64,000 nucleotides of DNA from a virus. How positions within the stretch are numbered: position 1 is the stretch's first letter; every line of letters begins with the position of its first letter. The notes beneath the pieces were generated by a model. It did no database searches. It had not been told where the DNA came from and saw only the letters and a program-made list of their open reading frames with translations. The position numbers and the translations under genes are program-made. The DNA lies in IMG/VR virus record IMGVR_UViG_3300047472_000309, positions 1 to 64,000 of that record; one strand, written 5' to 3'. This document shows positions 50,701 through 60,327 of the stretch, one piece after another.

Positions 50701-52265
50701 CCCTTGGGCGCAGGCAGGTTCTTGGGCGACTGTGCCAGTTGCGTGAAACGACGATACTCCGCCGCACTGACCATCCCGTCATCCGCCAGGCGATTGAGCA
50801 AAGCAATCACGCCGTCTTCCGGTTGCGGCACGTCATTCAGCTCGACCACTTCCGCCGGATGCGGAATCTCACCCGCGCTCACCGCGACGGCTTGACGACT
50901 GAGCTTATCGAGCGTTTGCAGATCCTTTTCAATCTGCGCGTCTTCAGTCGGATCAAAGACAAAGTCCTCGGCCTTCTCGGTCGGGGTGAATTCATCGGTC
51001 GGGGTGCTCTTGACCGAGTTGGTCTTCACTGCCGTCGGCTTCAGAATTGCTTCGCCCGTAATCGGATCGACCTTGGGGAGACTGCCCGTTTGCTTGAAGG
51101 TCGGCAAGAGACTCTCGTCTTCCTCGTCGTCCTTGTTTGCATCGAACTGCTCATCGGGATCGTAATGCTGCGCTTCCGGTACGCCATCGGCGCTCGCGTC
51201 TTGCGCATCCGCCGCCTGGATCGACTCTTCGTCTTGGGCGGCGTCTTCAGCTTCCGGACCCACATCCGTTCGCACTTGGAAGAGCGACATCGACATGCGC
51301 AGCAAGCGACGCTGCATCTGCACCGGCGACAGTCCCTTTTGATTCGCCTGCGGATTCGCCGCGAGCTCTTCCTCGGTCGCCACGCGCCAGCGATTGATGA
51401 CACCCAGATTCACCACGAACCACCGACCCGATTCCGTGAAGATCAGATTCACGCGATCCAGATGCTCATCATTGACGTTGGCAATCAGCGAGCTATGGCG
51501 GGCGTCGCCTGCCCACTTCCACAGCTCGAGCAGCATCAGGGCTTCGGGCGTATGGAACACCTTGAGCGTACGCTGGTTCATTGCTTCCATCGCTACGCTA
51601 TCCACATAGTGGGGCGAGGCTTGCACCAGATCCAGATACTCCTGATCGACGGACTCTAGCGCCAGCTTGATACCTTCGGCGGCATGGCTCAGCACGTCGC
51701 CTTCGATAAGCGACTCCGAGGCAATGCGCAAATCCGTCAAGCCCGGCAAAATCTTCGGCAGCCGGATTTCGATGAACTGATGCCGGGTCGAGTCTTTCGC
51801 CAGATCGCCAATGCGCTTCCAGACCGTGGCTGCAATATTGTACCAGCGGTTGTACTCCGCAAACATCGAGCGCTGATAACGGTAGAGCCCCGCCAGAAAG
51901 CCGTAGTTCATCACGAACGGGACATTCACATCGCGCAGCGCAGCGTTCAGGTTGATCTGACGACGAAACCGGCGATGATGCTGGTGGTACTTGCGAATCT
52001 CGGTTTCCACCGGCACTGCGACCCGCCGTGGCATGCCCTTGTCCGAGAGCAACTCGATCTGATGCATGATCGGGATGGGACGCGCCACATGCCGAAAGAG
52101 AAACTCATCCGAACGCGGGCCGATATCCACCGCGCTTTCACTCACGTAGTGAAAGATCGACTCACGCGGCAGCTCCAGCAAATCGAGCTTGGGCATGGGT
52201 GGGTTCGTCAACTGCGAAGCCGTGCGCACACCAAAGCGTCGAAAGAAGTTGTTGTAGAAAATCAT
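47727..52265 (-). CDS. Virion RNA polymerase beta subunit (N and C parts in one chain)
   Basis: 1,512 residues. The N-terminal and middle parts show beta-lobe and fork-like blocks (ANGTRYRIRKQKGDMPIRKI; DRVALTSYYGKVFVSRSEKR); the C-terminal part has beta motif SDRDDAKRVNFVGIQHSHGI, the counterpart of the catalytic-centre motif, and GVGDKGVFANQMKTVFGKV, the counterpart of GDKxAxRHGxKG. An acidic disordered insert spans roughly residues 325-480. The ATG overlaps the beta-prime stop as ATGA, so both subunits are translated together. The virion enzyme is injected with the DNA and transcribes early genes. Having both beta parts in one chain is notable, since beta is often divided in relatives. Confidence 0.9.
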   Translation of the reverse strand: MIFYNNFFRRFGVRTASQLTNPPMPKLDLLELPRESIFHYVSESAVDIGPRSDEFLFRHVARPIPIMHQIELLSDKGMPRRVAVPVETEIRKYHQHHRRFRRQINLNAALRDVNVPFVMNYGFLAGLYRYQRSMFAEYNRWYNIAATVWKRIGDLAKDSTRHQFIEIRLPKILPGLTDLRIASESLIEGDVLSHAAEGIKLALESVDQEYLDLVQASPHYVDSVAMEAMNQRTLKVFHTPEALMLLELWKWAGDARHSSLIANVNDEHLDRVNLIFTESGRWFVVNLGVINRWRVATEEELAANPQANQKGLSPVQMQRRLLRMSMSLFQVRTDVGPEAEDAAQDEESIQAADAQDASADGVPEAQHYDPDEQFDANKDDEEDESLLPTFKQTGSLPKVDPITGEAILKPTAVKTNSVKSTPTDEFTPTEKAEDFVFDPTEDAQIEKDLQTLDKLSRQAVAVSAGEIPHPAEVVELNDVPQPEDGVIALLNRLADDGMVSAAEYRRFTQLAQSPKNLPAPKGEGNLHDFSQVQPHETKIVESPAIKDIPTVLDKTMLKSSLLEFDQRYIETLLEKDVAGMVLALQNAGICVTSYEREEVEDVMGSYVMYHVRIVPVQGTASTLHFKLPLLQDDGTYMANGTRYRIRKQKGDMPIRKIAPDRVALTSYYGKVFVSRSEKRVNDRSQWMRNAIMAMGLDNENTTVVNLHPGDVFDNLFEAPRLYSSMAMGFRGFTVDSAHFSKKLNFLFDHSKREKLYGPDVLAALESEGKIICGQAEGGEYIVMYPDNSMALVGLIDGVIQNTDDALPGFEQLLDLEAKKAPVEFAELKVLGRTIPLAVVLGYQMGLEKLMRALKVTARRVNAGQRLNLQDNEYAIAFSDETLIFPRDNTFAAMILGGFNEFHRQIRNYSVFEFDRRGVYLNILEGNGRSERYLREIDLMYQMFIDPITREILQGMKEPLTFQGLLVRSVEMLLSDTHPDELDPKYMRIKGYERMAGAVYAELIRAIRIHNGRPGKNKHPIDLNPYAVWTAIQTDPAKNQVSDINPVENLKDVEAVTFSGTGGRGSRSMTKRTRQYHRNDMGTISESTKDSSDVAINTYLSADPQFNSLRGTSNPYEIGVTGATALLSTAALLSPGSDRDDAKRVNFVGIQHSHGIACAGYTQASVRTGYEQVLAHRTSDLYAYTAKKDGKVISVSDTGMVIEYADGTRKGIELGRRYGNAAGLTVAHEVVADVVEGQVFKAGDLLCHNTGFFERDTLNPNQVVWKAGTIVKTVLLESTDTLEDSSAISKRVSGLLTTKTTKVRKIVVNFDQAVHRLVKTGQRVGSEDILCIIEDAVTANNHLFDEESLDTLRNLSAQVPLSKTKGVVERIEVFYHGDKEDMSESLRQLTNMSDREMAKRHKSAGRKGFTGSTDEGFRVDGEPLALDTVAIQIYITADVSAGVGDKGVFANQMKTVFGKVMENELKTESGTVIDCVFGYKSVYDRIVNSPAIIGTTTTLLDVIAQRAVAAYKS

Positions 52266-53890
52266 GAATCGTAACCTGTCAGATTGTGGAACACCAAGGA
52301 CACGGTCGAGACTTCGATACTGGACATGAAGGAGCCGTCGGTACCGACGTAGGCGCGCTTCTTACTCAGGTGTGCCTTGACTTCCGCGATGGATTCGTCC
52401 GAGTACGTGACGTTACCCGAAGCGGTATCGCCGTCAAAGTCCGCGCCCAGTTTGCCAAGCTTGGCTGAGTGCGGCACCAGCGAGTTGATAAACGCACCGC
52501 CCGTAATCGGGAACTGATACGCCACCGGCGCATCCAGTCGTAGTTGCCACTGCTCATCGAGCTCCTTGCGAACCTCAGCCTTAATCGTCGTCTTCACATA
52601 GGCGAGCGACGGATAGATCGAGCCCACCCCGGTCACCGGGTAACGCGTCACAAAGAGCGGCAAGCCATTGATGGCCTGGAAGGTCGACAGATAGAGCAGC
52701 TCACAAAAGGTGAGCGGCGTCACATCTTTGCGACTGCGCTCAATGGGCACATCACCAATGTCCTGGAAGATCTTGTAGGTCCCGTCCGGGCCCTTGTAAA
52801 TGAGACCGAGGTAATAGCCTTCAATCTCCAGCGGCTTATGGCGCAGGTCCTCGTCTCCAAACGACGTGATCACCTTCTCGATGCCTTCGTTGGTCATCCA
52901 GCGATCGTAGCTTTGCGTCTTGAGTGTGACTTCGACTGGGCGCAGCGTCTTCTTGTCAATCAGCTTTACCGGCCGACCCACTTCAAAGAACACCTTGGAG
53001 AGAAAGCCGTTGCGAATGTTGTACATCGCAATCGGACGCGCCGCTTTCAACATCTGGTACAGGCCGATCACGGTGTTATTAAAGCCCACCGCGTCGGGTG
53101 CCCCCAGATAGGGACTGGACGTATCCATCGCCGTAATCACGTTTCGCGTGCCGTCCTGAATCCGCCGACTGGCCCACTTGCCCATCAGCAGCTTCTTCTT
53201 GCCCTGCACCATGTTTTCCAGCATGTCGTACAACTGGTTAAAGGTGAGCTGCAAGTTGTAGCGTGCGGTGTTGATCACTTCCGGTGCAGTCTTGACCGAC
53301 GCTTCGGAGATGGTGTTGGAGATCGCCAGCAGCTTGCGGTAAAAGGTGTTGATTTCATCCATCTGCACCCGACCGCCATCGAGCTCCACGTCACGCATCC
53401 CCGCAGGCATCACAATCACTTTGCTGGTGAGCGCCACGCTCTGGAACTTCTTCAAGAGCGACACATTCATTTCCCGTGTCACACTCTTGGTGTCACCGAA
53501 TTCGATGAGCTTCCAGTATTCCAGAAAGAATGCGTAGCCGGTACGGCCGGTAATTGAATTGCTGCGCTCAAAGTCTTTGGTTTCCGGATTCCACACCGCG
53601 TACTCAGTGCCTGCCATAATCGCAGCATAGAGGCGCTTGAGCTGGGCGAGTGCCCGATAGATCACCGGATGGAACACCGGGGCCTTGATGTCAACAAACG
53701 AAAAGCGCTGACTCCGGCGCTCATCCCCGACTTTGCCGAAGATGCTCACCGAGAAGAGTCCGCCTTCGTCGAAGTTGTGGGTCGCGCCATCGAAGATGTC
53801 TTGCTTCGTAACAGGTTTCACACCCACGAGCTTTTTCTCCGTGAGTTCAAGGATACTCACGTTAAATGGGACTTCGCTTTTCTGGGGCAT
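52262..53890 (-). CDS. Virion RNA polymerase beta-prime subunit, N-terminal part
   Basis: 542 residues. The catalytic motif is LGADFDGDTAS, about residue 485, near the C-terminus, so the chain ends shortly after the Mg-binding loop; the rest of beta-prime must be encoded elsewhere. No clear Cys zinc ribbon, unlike the other beta-prime part at 1497-2966. Conserved clamp and rudder-like segments include KKKLLMGKWASRRIQDGTRN. ATG with AGGA upstream; coupled to the beta gene. Divergent from the giant tail gene. Confidence 0.9.
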   Translation of the reverse strand: MPQKSEVPFNVSILELTEKKLVGVKPVTKQDIFDGATHNFDEGGLFSVSIFGKVGDERRSQRFSFVDIKAPVFHPVIYRALAQLKRLYAAIMAGTEYAVWNPETKDFERSNSITGRTGYAFFLEYWKLIEFGDTKSVTREMNVSLLKKFQSVALTSKVIVMPAGMRDVELDGGRVQMDEINTFYRKLLAISNTISEASVKTAPEVINTARYNLQLTFNQLYDMLENMVQGKKKLLMGKWASRRIQDGTRNVITAMDTSSPYLGAPDAVGFNNTVIGLYQMLKAARPIAMYNIRNGFLSKVFFEVGRPVKLIDKKTLRPVEVTLKTQSYDRWMTNEGIEKVITSFGDEDLRHKPLEIEGYYLGLIYKGPDGTYKIFQDIGDVPIERSRKDVTPLTFCELLYLSTFQAINGLPLFVTRYPVTGVGSIYPSLAYVKTTIKAEVRKELDEQWQLRLDAPVAYQFPITGGAFINSLVPHSAKLGKLGADFDGDTASGNVTYSDESIAEVKAHLSKKRAYVGTDGSFMSSIEVSTVSLVFHNLTGYDS

Positions 53891-53967
53891 ATATCTTATC
53901 CTGCGGGTTTTAAGCCCAAACCTATGAGGGGCTCACGTGCAGCCCGACATCATTGGAGCCTGTGTTT

Positions 53968-56900
53968 ATGGCCAAGCAACAAAAATTCACGTTGAACGAT
54001 TTCCAGTTCGACAAGAACCTTGACGTGCCTGATTTCGATTTCGATCTCAAGCCGCCGAAGGATAACCGCAAGCCGGTTACCAAAGTCGCTGCGGGCCTGA
54101 AAGAAGGCATCAGCCTGTCGGCGAAGAACTCCGAGTTTATCAAGGGCGTCATTGAGAAAGCACTGCCTCGGGGATACGGCTCCGCGTATGATCTCGCCGA
54201 GAAATCGTTCGGATCGATAAAAAGTCTATACGATGATACGACCAAGGAAATCCGGCCGTTCATGAACGACTTGAAGCGCACGACGGCACGCTTGCTCCCG
54301 AAGGTGGAGCAGGCGATGCCGGACAAGCTCAAGAAGCAAGTGAAGGACTGGACTGAGACGGCGGACGCCAAACCGGGCAGCTCGAACTATGATCCTCGCG
54401 AAGCCGAGATCAGTGCGATGCTTGCAGGCTTCGCCCAGGTTCAGTCCGAACTCCAATACAAACAAACCACTGAATCAGACACCAAGGATCGACTCCGTGA
54501 AGGCCTCGAACAAGTCCGCCATCGGGACAAGCTTAAGCAGATGGACTCGCTGCGCGTTGGCATTGCTCAGCTTGTGGATTACCAGTCCAACGTTACCGCT
54601 AACTACCATCGCAAGTCGCTCGAGCTCCAGTACCGCCATTACTTCGTTGCTGTAGACGCACTGGAAGAAACCAAGCGCAGCAACGCAGAGATGCGCCTGC
54701 TCTTGCAAAGCGTGGTGCACAATACGGCGCTACCCGAGCAAGCCAAGCTCAAGGCTTCGGACACCTTCAAGGACATGGCCAAGCAACAGGCCATGAAGCT
54801 GATTGGCGGCACCATTCTTGGGCGCGGCCAGGAGTTCTTGAACAATCTCACCGGGAACCTGAAGAAGAACGCCTTGCGCACGGTGAAGGGCGGGCTGGGT
54901 CATGGTCGCTCAGGGATGGACATGTTAAACGGCGTCCTGGATGCTGATGACATGGCGCGTGCAATGGGCATGCAAACCGATCCGTATCATGCTGGCGGGA
55001 TGGTGGCCGGTGCGTTTGGCACAGGCATCATCGGGCAGTGGCTCGCTAAGAAGATGGCGCCGCACTTGCAAAAGATGCCAGGTGTAAAGAAGTTCGGTAA
55101 CAAATTGCAGTACGGCGTTGAGAACGTGCCGCAGATGCTCGGCGAATGGGCGCGCTCGAACAAGCACGAGAATGGTGGCATCACCGACGGTCTGGTACGC
55201 TTCTTGAAGATGAACGTCAGGAGCTCGCAGAAGATGCAAACCGGTCTGCAAAAGGATACCGTTGAAGGCATGGGGGAGCCGTCCTACTTTAGCCGTCAGT
55301 CGGCAAAGTCGTTGAACGAGATCATTCCTGGCTACCTCGCCCGGATTCTGCGTGAGTTGCAAGTCACCCGCACCGGGGACCCGAACGTCGAGATGACGCA
55401 TTATGACTACACCAAGAACAAGTTCGACACGCAAAGCAATGTGCGTACGAACGCGTTTAAGTCCCTGGTCAAAGACAACGAGCGCAAGTGGACCACCGAG
55501 TCGATCGATAGCCTGATCGATGAAGTTACCACTAAGACGGGCAAAACCCTCACCCCGGAACAGAAGAAGATTCTCGGTAGTCAGCTCTTGCGTAACAACG
55601 TCAAGGGTCGCCTAGGTGGGGAAGAGGTGCTCGGTAACCGGCGCCGTTATGATGGTGATGCCGCACCGCACGCTGATGCGTTTGCCGATCTGTTTAAGAC
55701 GTACTTCCGCAACGATCACGATAACGAGCGCAAGCACTCGTTTGCCAATGCGTACAATGCATTTGGTCAGTATGCGTCCGCCTCGCGTGAAAAGGTCCAG
55801 CATTTTTCCAATCTGGGCATGAACGACTTCTTGAATGAGGCGGGCCTGCTTAATGATGACGAAGATGGCGTGAAGCTCGAGCAGTTCTTTGACTACTATT
55901 ACGGCAAGGACTTTAACCCGGCCGCGGGGAGTACTGCGAATGGTTTTCGTCCCGCTCAGGCTGGGGCAGCCGCGGCTGCTGTGGGTCCGCGTCGTCGTCG
56001 GCGGCGCGGCAATGCAGGCAGTATTGGTCGCGCAAATCGCGGTGGGGTGCATCAAGCCCTGTCTCAATTGGCAGCGGGTCCGGTCCCGTCCTTTGCAACG
56101 CCTGGTCTGATTACGCCGAGCTTTGTACCGACGACCGCTAATGCGGGTGCCTATAGCCCGCAACCGAACGCCGCCGTCGGCACGCCCAAGTATCGTCAGC
56201 AGTTGGCGAACTACTTGCAAAAGCTGGGAGTACCGGTTCAGCAAGTCAATGCGCTGGTGGAGCAAACTGTTTCTGCCATGGGAGCAACGGCGCACGGTGC
56301 AGTACAAGGTGCGGCAGGTTTGCAAGCCGCGGGTACGCAACGCGCTGGCGGGTTCTTTAGCAATGCACGAGATCACGCGCGTGAGTTTGCTAACCGGACG
56401 GCTTCGGGTGCACGCGCGCTGCATGAGAATGCCAAGAACCACATCGAGACGTTGCTCGAGAAGCTCTCTGAAGGTGTAGGGTCCATTAGCGATGGGATCA
56501 AGGCCATCCAGGAACGTTTCGCCGAAGCGCTGCCAGTGATGGTGGTCGGTAACGCCGCAGATGGTTCGATCCCGACGGGTGCCGCAGGTACGGGTCGCAA
56601 GGTACGCTGGTGGAACAAGTCCATCAAGGACGGTGTCAAGAGCCTCGCCTCGGGCGCATGGGGCGGCATGAAGAGTGCAGGCAAGCTGGGTAACTGGTTG
56701 GTCGGCAGCAGCTTCGGTGGTCTCTTCGGCACGGCCAAGGCGGTGGGCGGTATGGCAACCGGTCTCGCAGGCAAGGTGATTGACAAGGCCCGCGGCTTTA
56801 AGGATGTGTATTCAGAAGAGACAGGTCCGCGTAAGGTCCTGCTCTATGCGGCACGTCTGAAGGCTGGTGAATACTTCGATGTCAAGACGGGCAAACCCGT

Positions 56901-59900
56901 CAAGACCTGGCGAGATATTCAAGGCGCAGTGGCCGATGCCTCAGGCATTGTCATGACCGAGGAGCAAGCGTCGACCGCCTATGTGCGAGAAGGGCTCGCT
57001 AAGAAGGCCCTAAGGGGGCTGGGTGCCGGTGTCAAGGTCGCCAGCAAGCTCGGTAGCTTCCTCGGTGGCAACCTCTTGGGTGGCCCTCTGGCGGGCTACA
57101 AAGCGATCGCTAAACTCGGTGAGCTGGCCATCAAAGGCGCGCTGGGTTATGCCAATGGTCCGCAAGATGTGTACGTATTCGACAAGGATCATCCGAAGCG
57201 ACTGCGTAAGGCTCTGGACGCGAAGACCATGCGCGCAGGTGGCTATCACTCGGCAGTCAATGACAAAGCCATCAAGAGTCCGAAAGACATTGATGGCGAA
57301 GTCTACAACTACAAGGGTGTTACGGTACTCGACGAAGAGGAATTCAAGCGCGGTCTCTATGACAAGAACGGCAACCCGCTCAAACACGGGGTGGCACGAC
57401 TTCTGTCAGGCGCCACGAAGATTCTCGGCGGTGGGTTCGGCGCGCTTAAGTGGTTGGCTGGGGGTGTGAACCAAGGTATCGGTCATGCGTTCGGCCTGGG
57501 CAAGGGCATGTTCAGTGGACTGGGTTCCCTCTTTGGCAAGACGGGGATTTTCTTTGGTGGTGGCAAGAAGTTGATGTCCGCTGTGGAAGAGATTCGTGAC
57601 TTGCTCAAGGACCGGCTACCTGAACGGCACAGAATCCGCAAGGGTTCGATCGAGGACCAGCACAAGTCGCGTAAGGAACAGCTCGAAGAGGAATGGAAGA
57701 AGCACCTGGGTCAGAACGGCCAAGGTGATGACAGCCAGAAGAAGGGCGGTATTCTCAGCCTGCTCAGTGGTCTGTTCAAGCGCAAGAAAAAGAAGGACGA
57801 TGACGAAGACGACTCCAAGGGTGGTCTGGTTGATGGGGTCGAGTCCGCAGTCGAACAAACGATTGCTGATAAGATCCTCGGCAAGATTCCTGGAGGCAAG
57901 CTCCTGCGCAAGATTCCGGGCCTAGGACGACTCTTCGGTAAGGGCGGCGCGGGTGCAGCAGCCGGTGCCGCTGAAAACATCGTGGGCGGCGCGGCTAAGC
58001 AGGGTCTCGGTACCCGCATCATGGGCGGTCTGAAGTGGGGCAAAGGCCTGGGTGCCGGTATGGCGCTCACGGGTGCCTCGGCGCTGGCCAATGCCACGGG
58101 CCACGATACCATTGGAAAGGGGTTGGGTTATGCAGGTGATGCTGCGACTGGGTGGTCTCTTGCTTCTGGGGCTGCTGGTCTACTCGGTGTTGAAGGTGGA
58201 GCATTGGGCCTTGCAGGCGCTGCAGGCGGGACACTCCTTACTGGACTTGGGGCGGTGCTTGCTTCGCCTGTGCTCTTGCCTGCTCTCGGTATTGCGGCTG
58301 CTGGGGCTGCAGTGTACAGCGGCTATCGGCTCCTGACCCGTAACAAGCTCGATGCGCTCTCAAAGATCCGTTACGCTCAGTATGGTTGGAAGCCCGAGGA
58401 CGACGGCAATGTGCACAAGGTGTTTGCGTTGGAAAACGCACTGATGCCGGGTGTCACGTACGTCGGTGGTCAGGCGCAGATTGATCCCAAGAAGGTGGAC
58501 ATTAAGAGCGCAGTCGAAGGCCTGGGTGTCGATCTGAAGGATAAGGATCAGGTGCAGAACTTTGCCACCTGGTACGTGCGTCGCTTTAAGCCGGTCTTTA
58601 TCACCCACCTGACCATCTTGAATAACATCAAGAAGGGTACGGCGTTGTCGGATGCCAACGACAAGCTGTCCTCAGCGGAGAAGAAGACTTTCCTGCAAGG
58701 GATTCGCATGCCTGCCGACCCGTATAACTCGATGGTCTCGCCGATTCCGGGCGAGAAGCAATTGAGTGCAGGGGCTGACGACGTGAAGGCCGTGATGGAC
58801 GAGGTGCAAGCCGCCAACGATAAGGAGGTCGAGAAAGATAAGGACAAGAAGACCAACGACAAGGCGGACAAAGCCAAGGACGAGGCTAAGCACGACGCAG
58901 CGACGAAGGGCGATAACAAGCCTGAGCCGAGCTGGATGGATAATCTTAAGTCAGGGATCAGTAACGCCTGGGATAAGACCAAACAGTTTGCAGGCAATGC
59001 GTGGGACGCGACGAAGAGTGCTGCCAGCTCAGTAGGTTCGGCGGCGTCGAGTCTCATCTCGGGTGCAGGCGATGCCCTGAAGTCCGGCTACCAAGCGGCG
59101 AAGGGAGCAGCGGGTAAGATTGGTGCCACCCTCACGGCTTCGGCCTCGGCTATTAAGGGTGCGTTGATTGCGGCGATGAAAACCGCAGGCATGAGTGACC
59201 CGACCGAGCAAGCGATGTTCATGGCACAGATGGACCACGAGAGTGGCGGCTTTAAGTCCCTCTCGGAAAATCTGAACTATCGACCCTCGGTGCTCGCGAG
59301 TCTCTTTAAGTCGCACTTTAATGGCGAGGGGGATGCCGCTAATGTGGCTGCGGCCGGTCCGCAAGCGATTGCGAATCGGATCTACGGTGGTCGCATGGGG
59401 AACACGGGGCCTGATGATGGCTGGAACTATCGGGGTCGCGGGGTCGTCCAGTTGACGGGTAAAGCCAACTACGCCAAGTACGGCAAGATGACTGGTCTGG
59501 ATCTGGTGAACAATCCGGATCTCGCCTCTGACCCGGCCAATGCCGCTAAGATTGCGCTGGCGTACTGGAAGGATCGAGTGTCTTCAGCGGCTGCGAAAGC
59601 AGGCGATGTGCTCTCGGTCACCAAGGCGATCAACGGTGGCACGAACGGCCTGAGCGATCGGCAGGCGAAGTTCCAGGCTTACCTCGGTCAGGCGCAGCAA
59701 GGCCAGTTGGGTGGCAAACCGGACCCGAATGCCAAGGCAGGGGAGGCGGGTACCCAAGTCGCCTCGACCGGTGGTGCTCCGGCCACGGGTAGTGCAGGTG
59801 GTGCGGGCGCAGCGGGTGCGACAGGCGCAGCAGCAGGCGGGATCATCAAGGTCGCGGATCAGACTCCTGGTCCGGCTCCGGCACTGAAGTCAACCCCGGC

Positions 59901-60282
59901 AACTGCTCCGGATGCAGCGCCGGTGGATAATGGTGCGAGCGCAGCAGTTAGCGCCCTGCCTGACTCCATCAATAGCCAAACCGCGGCAGCCATGGGGGGC
60001 TTCCAGAATCGCAGTAAGGATCTGGCAGCCCAAAGCCAAGCCCAGTCGCAAGATCTGGCCAAAACACTCGGCCCGGTCTCTGATGTGCTCAAGCAATCGC
60101 TCGATGTCCAAAAGCAGATGCTGACGGCGTTGCAACAACTCGTGGGTTTTGCCGGTAAGCAAGGGAGCAATTCTCAAGCGAACGCGAAGACTCCGACGGG
60201 GACACTCTCGCCTGATGCTATGCAAAGGAAGACACCGCAGCCGATGACGTCTGCTCCGGTTTCCATGTCCAAAGTGGCTTAA
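53968..60282 (+). CDS. Giant tail/virion protein with GH19 lysin domain
   Basis: 2,104 residues from ATG 53968 with GGAG upstream. N-terminal 400 residues helical and coiled-coil like (LREGLEQVRHRDKLKQMDSL). Central region has long Gly/Ala-rich hydrophobic stretches (about residues 1330-1460, e.g. GLAGAAGGTLLTGLGAVLAS), then a highly charged segment near 1620 (EKDKDKKTNDKADKAKDEAK). Residues about 1730-1910 are a GH19-type lysozyme/chitinase domain: MAQMDHESGGFKSLSENLNY with the catalytic Glu, IANRIYGGRMGN, and WNYRGRGVVQLTGKANYAKY. An Ala/Pro/Gly-rich tail ends it. Corresponds in position to phiKZ gp181, a tail-associated lytic protein that opens the wall during DNA entry. Confidence 0.9.
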   Translation: MAKQQKFTLNDFQFDKNLDVPDFDFDLKPPKDNRKPVTKVAAGLKEGISLSAKNSEFIKGVIEKALPRGYGSAYDLAEKSFGSIKSLYDDTTKEIRPFMNDLKRTTARLLPKVEQAMPDKLKKQVKDWTETADAKPGSSNYDPREAEISAMLAGFAQVQSELQYKQTTESDTKDRLREGLEQVRHRDKLKQMDSLRVGIAQLVDYQSNVTANYHRKSLELQYRHYFVAVDALEETKRSNAEMRLLLQSVVHNTALPEQAKLKASDTFKDMAKQQAMKLIGGTILGRGQEFLNNLTGNLKKNALRTVKGGLGHGRSGMDMLNGVLDADDMARAMGMQTDPYHAGGMVAGAFGTGIIGQWLAKKMAPHLQKMPGVKKFGNKLQYGVENVPQMLGEWARSNKHENGGITDGLVRFLKMNVRSSQKMQTGLQKDTVEGMGEPSYFSRQSAKSLNEIIPGYLARILRELQVTRTGDPNVEMTHYDYTKNKFDTQSNVRTNAFKSLVKDNERKWTTESIDSLIDEVTTKTGKTLTPEQKKILGSQLLRNNVKGRLGGEEVLGNRRRYDGDAAPHADAFADLFKTYFRNDHDNERKHSFANAYNAFGQYASASREKVQHFSNLGMNDFLNEAGLLNDDEDGVKLEQFFDYYYGKDFNPAAGSTANGFRPAQAGAAAAAVGPRRRRRRGNAGSIGRANRGGVHQALSQLAAGPVPSFATPGLITPSFVPTTANAGAYSPQPNAAVGTPKYRQQLANYLQKLGVPVQQVNALVEQTVSAMGATAHGAVQGAAGLQAAGTQRAGGFFSNARDHAREFANRTASGARALHENAKNHIETLLEKLSEGVGSISDGIKAIQERFAEALPVMVVGNAADGSIPTGAAGTGRKVRWWNKSIKDGVKSLASGAWGGMKSAGKLGNWLVGSSFGGLFGTAKAVGGMATGLAGKVIDKARGFKDVYSEETGPRKVLLYAARLKAGEYFDVKTGKPVKTWRDIQGAVADASGIVMTEEQASTAYVREGLAKKALRGLGAGVKVASKLGSFLGGNLLGGPLAGYKAIAKLGELAIKGALGYANGPQDVYVFDKDHPKRLRKALDAKTMRAGGYHSAVNDKAIKSPKDIDGEVYNYKGVTVLDEEEFKRGLYDKNGNPLKHGVARLLSGATKILGGGFGALKWLAGGVNQGIGHAFGLGKGMFSGLGSLFGKTGIFFGGGKKLMSAVEEIRDLLKDRLPERHRIRKGSIEDQHKSRKEQLEEEWKKHLGQNGQGDDSQKKGGILSLLSGLFKRKKKKDDDEDDSKGGLVDGVESAVEQTIADKILGKIPGGKLLRKIPGLGRLFGKGGAGAAAGAAENIVGGAAKQGLGTRIMGGLKWGKGLGAGMALTGASALANATGHDTIGKGLGYAGDAATGWSLASGAAGLLGVEGGALGLAGAAGGTLLTGLGAVLASPVLLPALGIAAAGAAVYSGYRLLTRNKLDALSKIRYAQYGWKPEDDGNVHKVFALENALMPGVTYVGGQAQIDPKKVDIKSAVEGLGVDLKDKDQVQNFATWYVRRFKPVFITHLTILNNIKKGTALSDANDKLSSAEKKTFLQGIRMPADPYNSMVSPIPGEKQLSAGADDVKAVMDEVQAANDKEVEKDKDKKTNDKADKAKDEAKHDAATKGDNKPEPSWMDNLKSGISNAWDKTKQFAGNAWDATKSAASSVGSAASSLISGAGDALKSGYQAAKGAAGKIGATLTASASAIKGALIAAMKTAGMSDPTEQAMFMAQMDHESGGFKSLSENLNYRPSVLASLFKSHFNGEGDAANVAAAGPQAIANRIYGGRMGNTGPDDGWNYRGRGVVQLTGKANYAKYGKMTGLDLVNNPDLASDPANAAKIALAYWKDRVSSAAAKAGDVLSVTKAINGGTNGLSDRQAKFQAYLGQAQQGQLGGKPDPNAKAGEAGTQVASTGGAPATGSAGGAGAAGATGAAAGGIIKVADQTPGPAPALKSTPATAPDAAPVDNGASAAVSALPDSINSQTAAAMGGFQNRSKDLAAQSQAQSQDLAKTLGPVSDVLKQSLDVQKQMLTALQQLVGFAGKQGSNSQANAKTPTGTLSPDAMQRKTPQPMTSAPVSMSKVA

Positions 60283-60285
60283 CAC

Positions 60286-60312
60286 GAGGGGAGCTTCGGC
60301 TCCCCTCTTTAT
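60286..60312 (+). terminator. Terminator after the giant tail gene
   Basis: 9-bp stem GAGGGGAGC / GCTCCCCTC with TTCG loop, then TTTATTTC. Confidence 0.8.
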
Positions 60313-60327
60313 TTCGTAGGAGCAGCC

